DNA of 64,000 nucleotides from Rhopalosiphum padi. Lineage: Eukaryota > Arthropoda > Insecta > Hemiptera > Aphididae. A program made the position numbers and the translations under genes. Shown in pieces: positions 37,401 to 49,300 of the stretch (the stretch's first letter is position 1; each line of letters opens with the position of its first letter). The DNA is taken from assembly GCF_020882245.1 (NCBI RefSeq), contig NC_083598.1, positions 82,341,714 to 82,405,713 of the forward strand, written 5' to 3'. Below the pieces are notes generated by a model, which was not told the DNA's origin, made no database searches, and saw only the letters and a program-made list of their open reading frames with translations.

Positions 37401-39301
37401 TTACCTCATAGGTTGAACGCGGCCAGTGTGGGCGCCACGTTGAACGTGCCTCCGGCGCCCGTCGCTTCGCCGCCTGCCGGCCACCGTTCGCCCACCGAAT
37501 CCCTTCGACGGTTCGTGTCGGCCACCGGGCGGACCGGTTGCAACGGAACGGCGGCGGCCGGGGCGGCCTCCCGGCTGATGAACGTGGCCGTGTCGTCCAT
37601 CGACGATGCGCTCAACGATGTGCCGGCCGCCATCAGGAAGAAGTATCCGTTCGAGCTGGAGAAAGCAATTCACAACGTTAAGTTCATACAGCACCACTTG
37701 CAGCGCCAGGACGAATACAACACGGTAATGCTAATGATTACCTTCATAAATGCAAAATAAAATATTATGTATTCGTGGCAGGGTAAGGTTATTACGCGAT
37801 ATAAGTTAGCTAGTCGCGGAAATATTACTTTTCCTTATCGATAATTTCTTCATATTGTGGTGTGGGGGGGGGGTGGTTAAATGCTTGTGCGCGAGGTTTT
37901 TATCGATATAAATATTATGTACGTTTGTTTTAAAAATCTATAAAATAATTATTAATTTTATTTTAAATACTACTTAATTTACGGCAGGTATATCAGAAAT
38001 AATTTTTAATAACTGTATGGTCTGTACGATATTCGGGTTCGCACGTGTTGATGGTGACCGTCAAACGGACTGTGCTGTGTCATTTTAATAATAAATCAAT
38101 AACTTAGACTGAGTTAAAAAGTGTAGAGTGTGTGTATATTTAGGGTTGACTAAAATTGTATAGTGTGTATTTAGTATATGACTCATAAATATATATATAA
38201 CAAATGTTATAGTGTTTTTATTACCACTCCGGTTCTTCTCGATATAACAATACCTAACGATGTTAAATTTCACAAATTTCAGTCGTATTTAAGAAAATGT
38301 TGAATGGACAATTTCTAAAAACACAAAAATGTTAAAATTTTCAAAAAATAAACTCTTGTATATTTGTCTAAGTAGTCAGCTGTTTATCCGTCTAACCCAC
38401 ACTTAACGCATTCAAACAAACCTCTTTTTAATACTTTTGAGTAATTTTAGAGTGAAATAACCCATTGTAAATCTTAGAGAGAACATTTTTGTTGTGGGCC
38501 GATGTACTATTATTATAAGTTTTTGAGTAGTAATCAAAAATAATTATATCTATGGTAGCACCCCATGATAATAAAAAAACCGATTCAAGATAATATACGC
38601 ATCTCTGATATATATAATTTAATACATTTACATTATAAAATAATGTATACAATATGACTTTGATGCTATTAAAAATATATTGTAATATTATAATTCAATC
38701 TACAAGTTTAAATTACATATTAATATACACTTGTTCTGTTCTTTAAATTATATATTATTTCAATCAAATTGTGATTCTTTATTAGATTGACTACATCTCT
38801 TTCAATATTAAATATATTTATATAAATTTTATAAACAGACTTACATACTCATTCTAAATAAATTGTGACCTAATATTAATGAAAATATTTTCTATGACTT
38901 ATTATTCAATAATCAATACTGAACACTCTATTATAATATACTTGGTGGTATTGTGGAAATTTTTTTTTTGGGGGGAGGTGGCTTAACTACTCAGAGCTTC
39001 TACCAAGTTACACTTACGATCAAGCTGTTTAGTTCAACTTTAATGAGATACACTTAGTATAGATTTATTTTAAATGTAAAAAAATTAATTCAATAATGGT
39101 TTACAGGAAGATCAAGACTGGGGCTTCGTGGCTATGGTGCTCGATCGACTATTCTTATGGATATTCACGGTTGCCTCCATTATGGGTACAATTCTTATCC
39201 TGTGTGAAGCACCGGCGCTCTACGACGACACGAAACCAATTGATCGGGATCTATCATTCATCGCTAGAAAACAATTTTCCCCAACGTCCGATCTGGAGTA
39301 G
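28421..39301 (+). CDS. nAChRalpha2: Nicotinic acetylcholine receptor alpha2-type subunit
   Basis: Eight coding exons: 28421-28774, 31991-32035, 32090-32199, 32295-32475, 35143-35603, 36340-36501, 37412-37724 and 39107-39301, giving 606 residues. The start is the first in-frame ATG. The N-terminus is odd: poly-Asn/Ser (21-44), an Arg-rich stretch (46-54), then a hydrophobic signal core (62-75) before NPDAKRLYDD. Ligand-binding features are the Cys-loop C203-C217, loop-B Trp224 and vicinal Cys276-Cys277 (YYSCC), so it is an alpha subunit. M1-M3 span about 296-383 and M4 about 549-573. The M3-M4 loop runs from WMRTVFIRALPKMLLMRVP to KKYPFELEKAIHNVKFIQHH and LQRQDE, and with the M4 start EDQDWGFVAMVLDRLFLW it resembles Drosophila Dalpha2. 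The residue before M2 is Lys323 (KEK) where the family normally has Gly (GEK). It is a synaptic cation-channel subunit, head-to-head with the alpha1-type gene. Confidence 0.94.
28480..28552 (+). repeat. AAC/AGC trinucleotide tract inside alpha2 exon 1
   Basis: A run of AAC/AAT codons with interspersed AGT, turning into pure AGC, encodes the Asn/Ser-rich stretch at residues 21-44 of the alpha2 precursor. It lies upstream of the predicted signal-peptide core, so the mature receptor would not contain it. Such tracts expand and contract by slippage and may be length-polymorphic. Confidence 0.85.
31226..31827. mobile_element. 602-bp TIR-bounded element within alpha2 intron 1
   Basis: The ends TATATGTTACGGTAAATGA (31226-31244) and TCATTTACCGTAACATATA (31809-31827) are perfect 19-bp inverted repeats. 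Inside, AATTTACGTAATTTACCGG (31257-31275) and the inverted match at 31778-31796 extend the symmetry, and further CCGGTAAAT-type motifs recur. It carries one cysteine-rich ORF on -. The structure fits a small DNA transposon or an internally deleted derivative; the superfamily is uncertain and the AT-rich flanks prevent a clear target duplication call. Confidence 0.7.
31397..31594 (-). pseudogene. Cysteine-rich transposon-type ORF fragment (65 aa)
   Basis: An ATG-started frame of 65 residues inside the TIR-bounded element. Its central part has the spacing C-x-C-x3-C-x4-C-x-C-x6-C-x3-C-H (CHCKTKCKNNKCACRSSGKL followed by CNSKCH). Similar CXC-type metal-binding tails occur at the C-termini of integrase- or transposase-derived proteins in insects, by my recollection of the family. 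No catalytic domain is present, so this looks like the leftover tail of a longer transposon protein. It is on the opposite strand to the host gene. Expression is unknown. Confidence 0.5.
32476..35142 (+). other. alpha2 intron between Cys-loop and M1-M3 exons
   Basis: A 2667-bp AT-rich intron. The corresponding intron of alpha1 is only 433 bp. It holds a TTAGGTTAGGTTAG motif at 32938-32951 and no recognisable exon or RNA gene. Confidence 0.7.
32938..32951 (+). repeat. Interstitial TTAGG-type motif
   Basis: The sequence TTAGGTTAGGTTAG is close to three units of the insect telomere repeat. It lies within an alpha2 intron. Confidence 0.6.
35604..36339 (+). other. alpha2 intron after the M1-M3 exon
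   Basis: A 736-bp AT-rich intron ending in a long T run before the acceptor TTTAG at 36335-36339. The exon upstream ends two bases into an Arg codon, as does the equivalent alpha1 exon. No other content was recognised. Confidence 0.75.
36502..37411 (+). other. alpha2-specific intron splitting the cytoplasmic-loop region
   Basis: A 910-bp AT-rich intron that interrupts the M3-M4 loop coding sequence. The alpha1 gene encodes its whole loop in one 592-bp exon and has no equivalent. It contains a TTAGGTTAGGTTA motif at 37193-37205. Confidence 0.75.
37193..37205 (+). repeat. Interstitial TTAGG-type motif
   Basis: TTAGGTTAGGTTA, a third short telomere-like motif, again in an alpha2 intron and in the same orientation as the one at 32938. 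Confidence 0.6.
37725..39106 (+). other. Last intron of alpha2
   Basis: A 1382-bp AT-rich intron before the M4 exon. It includes a pure G run of about ten bases near 37863-37872 and a T-then-G run near 38960-38977. No exon or RNA gene was recognised. Confidence 0.7.
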
Positions 39302-39542
39302 TCCGTATGGCATTAGATTCTAATTTTCGTGTGCAAACGAAAATTATTATGATATGAAAACAGTAAGACAGAGATGGACCATCTCGATGTTGAACGGTTA
39401 ATAATTATTTTAACGAATCGTTAAATGCAACATTATTGTTAAAATGTCTAAAGTTTCAGGTTATGGATTTTTTATCGTTAAAATATATTTTGCACCAATT
39501 AAAGTTGTCAGTAAAATTATATTATAATGGATGTTGTTTACA

Positions 39543-39548
39543 AATAAA
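39543..39548 (+). terminator. Candidate polyadenylation signal, alpha2
   Basis: AATAAA about 240 bases after the alpha2 stop codon. Several similar hexamers lie further downstream, so the real 3' end may differ. Confidence 0.35.
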
Positions 39549-40471
39549 ACATTAAACGCTTTTTAATAGCGCAGAACTAAAAATGAATACAACGTTACGT
39601 TTAGATAAAACAATTCATTATTTTTTTTAATTTTAAATTCAATCACACATTTTCATATTGATTTTGTTATATATTTTTTAAAACGTTTGTAGCAATAATA
39701 GATAATTTGTTTATTTAAATAAATATTATACACTGACAGATTTTTAAAAAATATTTCCATGTTATTGTACATAAAATAAAATACAATCGTTGTAAGTATT
39801 AAATAATGTACACGCAGTACACAACAAAAAAATTGTTATTTCTAAGTAATCATATTATGCAAAACACGGAAAAATACTTGTTGAGAATACGATATAGGTA
39901 GGTATAGCTGTAATATTTATGTACACTATCCACAAACAATTTATAGTTTCAACAGGTTTTATGCGGATTTTAACGTTTCATTTTTTTCCGTACTAATAAA
40001 GCTTACAATTTGAACGGTACTTACGTTTAAAATTATGAACGATAGACATTTATATAGATTATATATTGATGCTTATACTCCACAACGTGAAAATTAATTT
40101 ATAAATTGCTCACTATACGTACAACAATATTTTCACAGTAAAATACATCGATTTAAGCGACCTCAATAAATACTGCAATCTTATAATCATCATAAATGTG
40201 TTTATAAAAATATAATTTTGCGAAATTTTAACATCGTATTTTCCATTTTATTCTACCAACTACTGTTCTTAAGTCCAGATTACGACTTATCGTATCTGTA
40301 TTCATTTTTTTTTTAATCTACATCAGAAACATACACAATATCTTGAAATAGATAACTTTTATTTATTTATAAGTCCCCATTAATTTAAATCAAGCATACA
40401 ACTTGTACGATTCGTATTTTAATTTTACTTTAATGTACTTAGTTTAATAGTTTAATTTTTTTTATACAACG

Positions 40472-40493
40472 TATATATATATATATATATATA
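40472..40493. repeat. (TA)n microsatellite
   Basis: A run of about ten TA dinucleotides followed by ATA trinucleotides, in the intergenic DNA between two convergent genes. Confidence 0.85.
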
Positions 40494-42296
40494 ATAATAA
40501 ACAATGGATACGCAGACTAAGAGGCTTCAATAAAAAATATCGATTTAAAAAATTAATTTACGTACAAGTTTGACGCGATTTCGTAGTAAAATGGAGTCAT
40601 TATAGTGAATATAAATATTTTAGAATCCTTCAACGGGAGAGAAACGTTTTTTTTTTTTTTTTTAATTAGAACAAAGTGTGCAACATGTACACATTAATGT
40701 CAAGTTAATATTTTATAATAAGAATAAAGAAAAAAAAATGAAAATTCGTTCCGCGTAATAGCATTATCACAATGACAAGCTTGTATATGGTGCTTAATGG
40801 ACTAATATCGTAGCTAGGTATCTACTTAAAAATAAAATATTATTATCGATACGGTAAAAGGTCATGATCAAAATTCGCAAAGTCGTATTATCATTAATAA
40901 TTATAGTGCCTACAACTATCATCGTGACTTAATATCCTTCTAGTCGAATTAGGTAAAACTATGATAATCGTCTGCGGCGTTCGTTCGATCGATTTACATA
41001 TTTAATACAGCACTTGGCCAATCAATAGAAATCAGCGTTTTAAAAAATAATTTCGTCGCATCCGTTTTTGGCACACGAGAAGCTCACGGACGTATCTGAC
41101 CTTCAAACTAGTTTCACACAATGGAGTACCAACTAAGTTTTAAGTCATATAAAAATTATAATAACAACGTTTACAAGTCCTATACAGTTACAACGCAGTC
41201 AAAACAATTTTTTTTTTTACAAAATGCGCCATGTAGCAAAATATACTCTATAGATATGTAAGACTTATAAACACGTTCGTTAACCCCCTACGTTGTTGTT
41301 GTTGTAGGTTGTCGTTTTTTCCTTATTTTATTTTTAAAGAATTTGCCGTTGTCGTACTCAGACCAGTACTCAGTACTGGTTTTGAAAATAATTTACGTTT
41401 TACCGCTGTTCTATAAATTCTATATGTTTTCATTGACGTCGCCTTACGATAACTTACTCTGCTACTACGAAATAAAATAAACAATTTTTTACTAAAATAA
41501 GTATTATAATTTTAATTTTAATTTGTAGTTAATAATGATTCCAAATGTACAATATATTATTATTATGTATTCAAGTCCTGATTAATATGTCAGTCTAATA
41601 AATGTTATTAAGCACTTTCTACAACTATATAATGCCAATGTCACTTGTCAAACTATTTAGAGTCCAAATATGTATAATTATTATATACAAATATTTTTTA
41701 AAGATCTATTGATTATTTATATTATAATATTGTATTATACAAATTAAACAATATATTATTGTGTCTTATCTTAGTAACGGATAACATTATGTTAACATTT
41801 AAGAAATATGATGTTTGGATTGTTAATTTAAATTTATTTTAAGAACTTTCATTATGCTCAACAATTATAATATAAATGTACAATAATACATCATGTTTAT
41901 AAACAAAGTGACATTTTTAATTTTTTTTTTTATTTTTTTTATGTAAAACCAATTACATAAAAATAAATACATCAAAGTATGTTTGGTAATCGTTATTAAA
42001 AATATATATTATATATTGTAATACATCAATCAATATTTAATATTTAAATAAAATAAACATACATATATTAATATAAAATATAGGTAAAATATTCAAAAGT
42101 TTTACAATTAACCTTTTCTTAATACTTCAAGTTTCAATAACTGAACATAATACAGTAAAATAAAATAAAATATACACTACGCTTTTTATTATAATAAAAC
42201 GGGTAATAAAAGTTGACTCGATTGCAAATAATTATATACACTAATAACTTTACACAATCGATTTCAAGATAGGTAACCTATAAGTAGTTAAGTCTT

Positions 42297-42302
42297 TTTA
42301 TT
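42297..42302 (-). terminator. Candidate polyadenylation signal, GMC gene
   Basis: TTTATT on + gives AATAAA on -, about 40 bases beyond the stop codon of the GMC oxidoreductase. The position is typical for a short 3' UTR. Confidence 0.4.
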
Positions 42303-42340
42303 TAATTACAAATTTATAATACTTATTATTGTATTATAAA

Positions 42341-44330
42341 TTAAAATTGTTTTGGTCTTAGCCAAGTCGATTTGACTAAATCAGCTCCTTTCTCCCCGAT
42401 CATATAGGCTGGTGCTACAGTGTGAGCACCAGTAATCGTCGGCATGATTGAACAGTCGATAACTCTTAACTTAGAAACACCATAAACCATAAGTTGTGGG
42501 TTGACCACTGCGTTTCGGTCAGACGACGGTCCCATCTTTGCAGTACCACTCTGATGATGCATCTGCATAGTTATTCTTTTTACACAACATTCCCAGTATT
42601 TATCTGTACCATAACTGATGTGTCTACATCCCGGCATTGTTCGCATACTTAAAGTAGATCCCAATTTTTGAAAAGCTGGTGTTTTGTTAAGTTCTATAAC
42701 CATTTTTATTCCTTCTACGATACGCAGTACATCAATGGGATTATCGAAAAAGTTAGCTCTTATTAAGGGTTTTGAATTAGGATTAGCATTTCTTAATCGA
42801 ACCTGCAATCATAAAAATTATCAAAAATTAATAAGTAATATCTTTTATGTATAGACAATACATCCATAGTTTAGAATAAAACACGAGTTATTTCGTAGTT
42901 TATAATATTTAACATACTTGTCCTCTACTCTCTGGGTACATGAGCATAGTCCATATCGACCATCCGTCTTTGTTGAATAGGCCTTTATGCAAATCGTAAT
43001 GAACACTGTCTGGTATTCCCATGCTTCTTCTCAACAAGCTATTTCCCAATCCTTCTTCACCGGCCAGAGACATCGGAATGAAAATGTATTCAATATCTGG
43101 TACATCTCCGGGATCCTTGTTGTATTTTGTTTTCACATATCCAAGTCCTTCGCAGCCCATAGTCGTGAGCCAGCCGTTACCATCGAGAAAATTAAAGAAC
43201 TCGCGTATCGATTGCTTGTAAATACGTTCAGGTATTAATCCCACCGTTTGATTAACAGTAAACGCTAAATTAGCGTACGAAGGATGCTCTTGTAAGTTAT
43301 CACCGACGCGCAGATCGCTTATTGTCTTTATACCCAGTGGTTCAAGGTGTTCTTTAGGTCCAATTCCCGACAACATTAAGAGTTTAGGTGTGTTGAAAGC
43401 ACCCGCCGACAAGATCACTTCTTTTCTGGCTAGGGTTCTGCGTCTTCTGTTCTCTTTTTCGAACTCCACGCCCAACGTGACTTTGGTATTTGGGTCGATC
43501 AGTATTTTTGTGACGAAAGCTCCTTCGACGATGTGCAAGTTTGTCAGGTTCGTTCGTAGATACGCTTTGGCCGACGTGACCCGTCTACCGTAGTTTATCG
43601 TACCTTGGATTCTTGAAAAGCCTACGTGGCTATTCGGGTCGTTGTAGTCCACTACATTTAACCCAACCTGTGGAGCGGATTCTAGAAACGCGTCGACTAG
43701 TCTCGATTTAAAGGGAGAATAACTTATTGGCATTGGTCCACCAATACCGTGGTATGGAGAACGTTTTAATTCTGGAATAGTCACGTCTTCATTTTTTAAA
43801 AAGTACGGCAAAACATCTTTATAGGACCAACCAGGATTGCCTGCTTCGGCCCAACGGTCGAAATCCCTTACGTTCCCTCGAGTGTATATATTATTGTTGA
43901 TGAGTGTGCTACCACCGAGACCTTTACCTTGCGGCCATAAACATTTTTTATTTACGACGCCTAGGCAGGCGTTCGGTTCCTCTTCGGTTTTGAAAGCCCA
44001 GTTGTAATCTGTAAATTGAAAATAATGGGCTATAGCTGGAACTGATGTGGCCAACGACTCTTGTTTGCCCGCCTCGAGAAGTAATATTTTCCATTCCGGT
44101 ACTTCAGCTAGCCTCCTGGCAACCGTGGCACCCGACGCCCCCGCTCCAACCACAATAAAGTCATATTCGTCGAGTATCGGTTTATTACCAAACAATGGGT
44201 CTTCTCGTAACTGTATAAGATTTGTGCGATAACGTTCACCGAGATATGATAGTGCGTTTAAATTTATTGTCAAACACTGCTGAATAGAAACGAGCCACGT
44301 GATGAATACTAAAAATGTTGATACCTCCAT
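42341..44330 (-). CDS. GMC oxidoreductase (glucose dehydrogenase-like, FAD-dependent)
   Basis: Two exons on -, 44330-42918 and 42802-42341, join in phase 0 to give 624 residues, a normal length for insect GMC flavoenzymes. The intron is 115 bp, GTATGT to GCAG. Residues 1-21 look like a secretion signal. The FAD-binding Rossmann motif YDFIVVGAGASGATVARRLA (56-75) leads to LLLEAG. The first GMC signature lies around GKGLGGSTLINNNIYTRGN (135-153), the second is GAFNTPKLLMLSGIG (310-324). The C-terminal domain has HQSGTAKMG with catalytic His554. The second active-site position, usually Asn in a GNT context in insect members, is His598 (GAHTVAP), giving a His-His pair as in glucose oxidase-type enzymes. 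The family oxidises alcohols, sugars or ecdysone. The substrate here is unknown; secretion suggests cuticle, gut or saliva roles. Confidence 0.93.
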
Positions 44331-46332
44331 GTCTGTCGTTGTGAATTCGTGTGTATACTAATTGGTTTGTATGTCATTCAAAATAAAATTTCACCCTGGA
44401 AGTACACATAATGAGTATTATGAAAATTATATAAATATTGCGAATAACTATACCCACATTAATGTATATATTACAATATGTGCGTGCGTTAAGTAAAATA
44501 AAATAACCAAGAACATTAATTATTGGGAATAAGCTAAGTTGTTGAATCGTTTGTTTTGAGGACATATAGGAGTATATTCATAGTGAATATTATGGTATTG
44601 ATAAAATTGAGTGTATTTACAATTATTTATTTTGTATCAGAAGAATATTTAAATATATATTTTTAATGCTAATTATCCACTTCCGACCTTCATGATACTA
44701 CCTAACTAACAATTTGTATTTTGTATTACATATGGAAATCTAACATTAAATCAATATAACCTTTATAATAATAAAAATACGCAAATTCAATGACCTTTAG
44801 TTAATTAATTTGACTAATATTAACTGATTTGTAAAAGCTAAATTATTAATATATAAGATACACCTATTTGTGTGTATTGACATTTTTAATATTTTTAACA
44901 ATGCCAATTTTGAGCATTCGAGTATTTATAAATGGATAAATATTGTAATTTTATTGTATTATAATATTGATTCAATATAATAACAATACTAATAATGTAC
45001 ATATAGGTATCTAGATATTTTTTTAAAAATACTATCGAAAGAACCATGTTCTAGTATTTAAACGTTTATCCAATATGTGTTTAAAAATGCGAGTATATTT
45101 TGAGTACGGAATACTGCGTTTTTAATATTATCATTTCAATAATAAATTATTGAATGATATAAATAATACTTTGACATACATGTCCAATTTTCGATTTAAT
45201 TATTCAAAATGTATGATAAGTCACACAGTTGCATAGTAATTTCACACAAATATCACTTTAAATTTATTGAAATAAAATACAATTTTATATTTTTTTTTGT
45301 TATAAATATAAAACCTATATATATGAAATGTGAATATCTATACTTTGAAATATTTTAATATATAAATAATATCACTATTAATTAATTAATATGCACAAAA
45401 TAATTAAATTGATAACTAATAAACGTATGACTGACCTTCAGTGAACTAAAAGTATATTCATTTTAAGTGTTCATTATTCAGAAAGTTTTATTTAATATAA
45501 TAAAAAAATAATATTTTTGAAAAAGGTATTAAATTATTACAAAATTGTACAATATAATATATAATGTAATATTTTTATAATTTTTTCAATTTTATAATTT
45601 TTAAATAAAAACATACATTTTTAATTTATTATTTTGAAACAGTGATTTTTTTAAATGTTTTATCAGTAGTTGAGTATTGAATATACTATTTATAGCTATT
45701 TTCTTTAGAAAAAAATCACTCATTTGTTCAGCTAACAACGTTAATTGTACTTAATGACGAATAACTACTGTGTATAATTAGTGTACACGATTTTATAATA
45801 CGTTTTAACATGTTATTAATAATATAATATATAAAATAATATAATTATTTTTTGGTATTCTTGGAATATTCAGTACGTAGAATTTCCAGTAGTTCAAACG
45901 CTAACCAATGTATAAACCTTTAGATACTCATAAATAATAATGAAAAAAAAAATATGAATGTATTTGTTCAAAATCATATTTGTATGTATCAAAGTAAGTA
46001 TTCCGTAATATATTTTGTTTTGGAATGTTAAATCAAAAATATATTTTAAAAGCTTAAAAACTTAAAATATTATAGTAATAACATTAAAAAAAAAAATCTC
46101 GTTGTGCAATCATATCAATTAAATACAAATAAAAATGTTTGAATGATTGTAAACACTAGATACTTAAATGGAAATCGTAATATACATTTTTATTTTATTT
46201 AGTATATTTTTATTACATTAAATAAAACATCAATATCATCAAAGAATAATCAACGAATAGATTAATTACATAAATCTGTACCTATTACTAAATATCTATA
46301 ACTATTTATGTATGAGTAAATGAATCATGTAC
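44331..46332. other. Region upstream of the GMC gene
   Basis: AT-rich DNA containing the GMC 5' flank. On - the ATG at 44330 follows GACAGAC, and a weak acceptor-like ATTAG lies about 33 bases further upstream, so some of this stretch may be a 5' intron. No other gene is visible. Confidence 0.45.
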
Positions 46333-46375
46333 CTGGAGAGTTGAACTATTCATGCTGCACGTTGTTACTAACTGA
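46333..46375 (-). promoter_or_regulatory. Candidate 5' exon and initiator for the GMC gene
   Basis: On -, a TCAGTT initiator-like motif at 46370-46375 is followed by about 40 bases of balanced composition ending CTCTCCAG, directly before a GTACAT donor at 46332. It contains an ATG and stands out from the surrounding AT-rich DNA. If spliced to the weak acceptor upstream of 44330 the frame would remain open into the GMC start. This is a speculative first exon. Confidence 0.25.
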
Positions 46376-49300
46376 ACATAACTGTTCGTATGTTTGAGCC
46401 TCCGTTTAGTTGTTGGGCGATTACTGGTATCTGGTTACAATTTGTTTTTTGTTTTATAGTTGTTTTAATGCTTTTATTTATTTTTAACACTATATCACAA
46501 TTAGCATAATTAGTAAACTATCATAAACGGCGCGACAATACCGTAAGAATATTAATTAACCTATTTTGTAATAATATTATATATTATATGACTGCAATTT
46601 TTTTTAGGAATATTTTACTCAATCGTATAATGAATAATTTATAAAATTTGTCAAAATATTATTCAAGAACGGGTAAATATTATTAAAAATAATTTTTCAT
46701 TGTTAAAAATACAACATTAATTATGGTTGTATTTAATGAAGTTATGGTCGTATTATTAACTATAATAACATTTTTCAATTGTTCCCTAGCTAAAAATATT
46801 ATAATTATTAATATAATATAGTCTCAAACTATAATATTTACAGTTTTATCCAGAATAGATAATATTTTAGATTCTGAGCGGAACAACAAATGCATTGATT
46901 TTAGAATTATATTTTTTTTCAATTATTTATTTTTAGGACAATTAAAGTAATTCAATTTTGAACTTTAGAAATGGTTTCTAGTAGAAAATTAATTCTAGTT
47001 GGTACTGTGAGGGAAGGGGGTAAAAAGTAAAAAATCTTCAATACTATTCAAAATAACCATAAGTCCATATAAAGTCAAAATATGTTATTTGAATAATATC
47101 GAATTAAATTAAATGTGTTAATAAATTGAAGTATATTTTTTTATTAATTCTTTACACATACCTAAATAGTTTTATCGATACAATCGAACACGGAACAATC
47201 AAAGAAACATAATACATGCATAGTTTTGTCATAAAAACGGTAAATATCAAATTCCCTCATAAAAAAAAATCTTGGTCAGTCATCATAAATTAATGAATAA
47301 TTTTAGTTGTTTCTTACTAACTCGTTTATAATATTTTTTTTTAGCAATTAAATAATTATTTATTATTATTTAATATAAATTATATACTAAATAGTGTTAT
47401 ATGATTATTATTATGATAAGTGATTATAAACTATTATTTTCAATAAGAGTAATGTTTGAATGTCCGAAGCATGATAAAAAAATAAATAATGTGTAGTTGT
47501 GTTTTTGTATAATACCAATACGATGTATTTGCATTATTTTTTCAAATTCGACATAGAATTGGACTTGATAACGATATAGATTTTTCTTCAGATAAACTAA
47601 TTTATTGTGTACGACTTAATAAGATCATTGCAAGAACATTGTACGGGTTTTTAATCAGTCTTTTATGATATTATAATTTTTAAGCTAATATAGTTGTAAG
47701 CCTCCGTATAGTATTATAGCTACCTATTATTATAATATGGTGTACGTGCAATATGAATACGTAGCTCTAAATATTAATTGTGCAAAGATTATAACAGGCA
47801 CACGATGTTCCCTTCTACGGTAATATACTATTATTATACCTAATCAGCGCAATTAACTCATTATTAGAATAAAATATGCCTTTATTAAAATAGTTTAAAA
47901 CAACATATGCCACTAGATACACACTATATACGTCTTCAATATCAAGGCTCGTATAAAATATAAGAATATGTTCCTAAATAGTCGTATTTTGAATATTACA
48001 CTTTTAGACTGGCAATTATTATTTATCAGTGTCCACATTTTTGTCCTTCGTTGCCATACAATCAAAAACATCGCACAAAAAGTCGTTCTAGGTTAAGAAG
48101 CTTAAATATTAAATAATTATTTTGCCTATTAAAGTTTAACTTAATTATTATGTCAATAATAGTGTTTTAATTATATTTCAAAGTAAAAGAAGTGTTCAGT
48201 TCTTTGGGCATACCATAATATCTTCTCACAACCTTCTCGACTTTGACAAATATAATAATCGCGCTAAGCACGTTGTTAATAATAATCATATCTGCAAACA
48301 TGTACTGCAATGTCTTGAACGCACCTCTACACAAGTTAATATGAGCATAAAAATAACTATTCAAAAATATTTATGATATGCATGAAAATAAAAATATCGT
48401 GAAAAACACTTACGTACAAACACAGATAATGATCTTACAATTAAATAATATGATGTTTAATAATTGGGTACTATTATAATATCGGAGCAATAACACAAGA
48501 TTCTGATAAATAAAAATTTACCATAATATTATACATTTTGTAAGATGGAGATAACACATAGGTACTGGTAAACCGTTATTTTAACACGACGTTATATCGT
48601 TGTAAATATTACACTTTTAAATATTCAACTCGTAAGCCGTCTGACTGTAAAATAACATTTTAATCTACATATTATACCTAATACAAAGTTCATCAATTAT
48701 GTGGGATATGTCCAAATGTGCTTTACAAATTAATCGTGTGTTGAATAATATTATAATAATTTGACGTTGTAGTCGATTATGTTTTTATATAAATAAAATA
48801 CAAATATAATAATAATATATTTTACGATATGTAAGTCATTGTAAAGTGTATTAAAAAAAATAATGCACATTCAATATAATAAGTCATATAGTCAGCAAAA
48901 CTATTATAAAAAAATAATGATAATATTAATTTAATTACCTACTTATTAATTTTAAAACTGTTGAGTTACATCAGTGAGGGGTTTATTCCAATATAAGTTA
49001 GTAATAATACCTATTTTCGTTTAGATATTTTTTTTTTACATACCTATCCTTAAAAGTTTTAAATATCATGAAATAAAAAAAAATTAAACATAATAGATGT
49101 TGACTTTTAAATTTGATGTTTGATATTTTGATATGGTTGTACAGGTTTTTCCATTGTGAATTATTTATTTGAATTGGTATTAAATATTATTAAAAACACA
49201 TAACAAATTGTTACATAGTACAATGAATTCAAATACAAATGGTTGCATACAAACAGTATATTATAACCATCTAATTGTTCAAAATGAGGAATATAATAGA

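Larger units (their letters stand above)
39302..42340. other. Intergenic region between alpha2 and the GMC gene
   Basis: This AT-rich stretch contains the alpha2 3' UTR at its left end and the GMC 3' UTR at its right end, so the two genes converge. A (TA)n run lies at 40472-40493. No beta-type nAChR exon or other coding sequence was seen. Confidence 0.6.

Noticed and set aside
42987..43238. Frames on + across the GMC gene
   Set aside because: They lie antisense to a well-supported GMC oxidoreductase exon and have no independent support.
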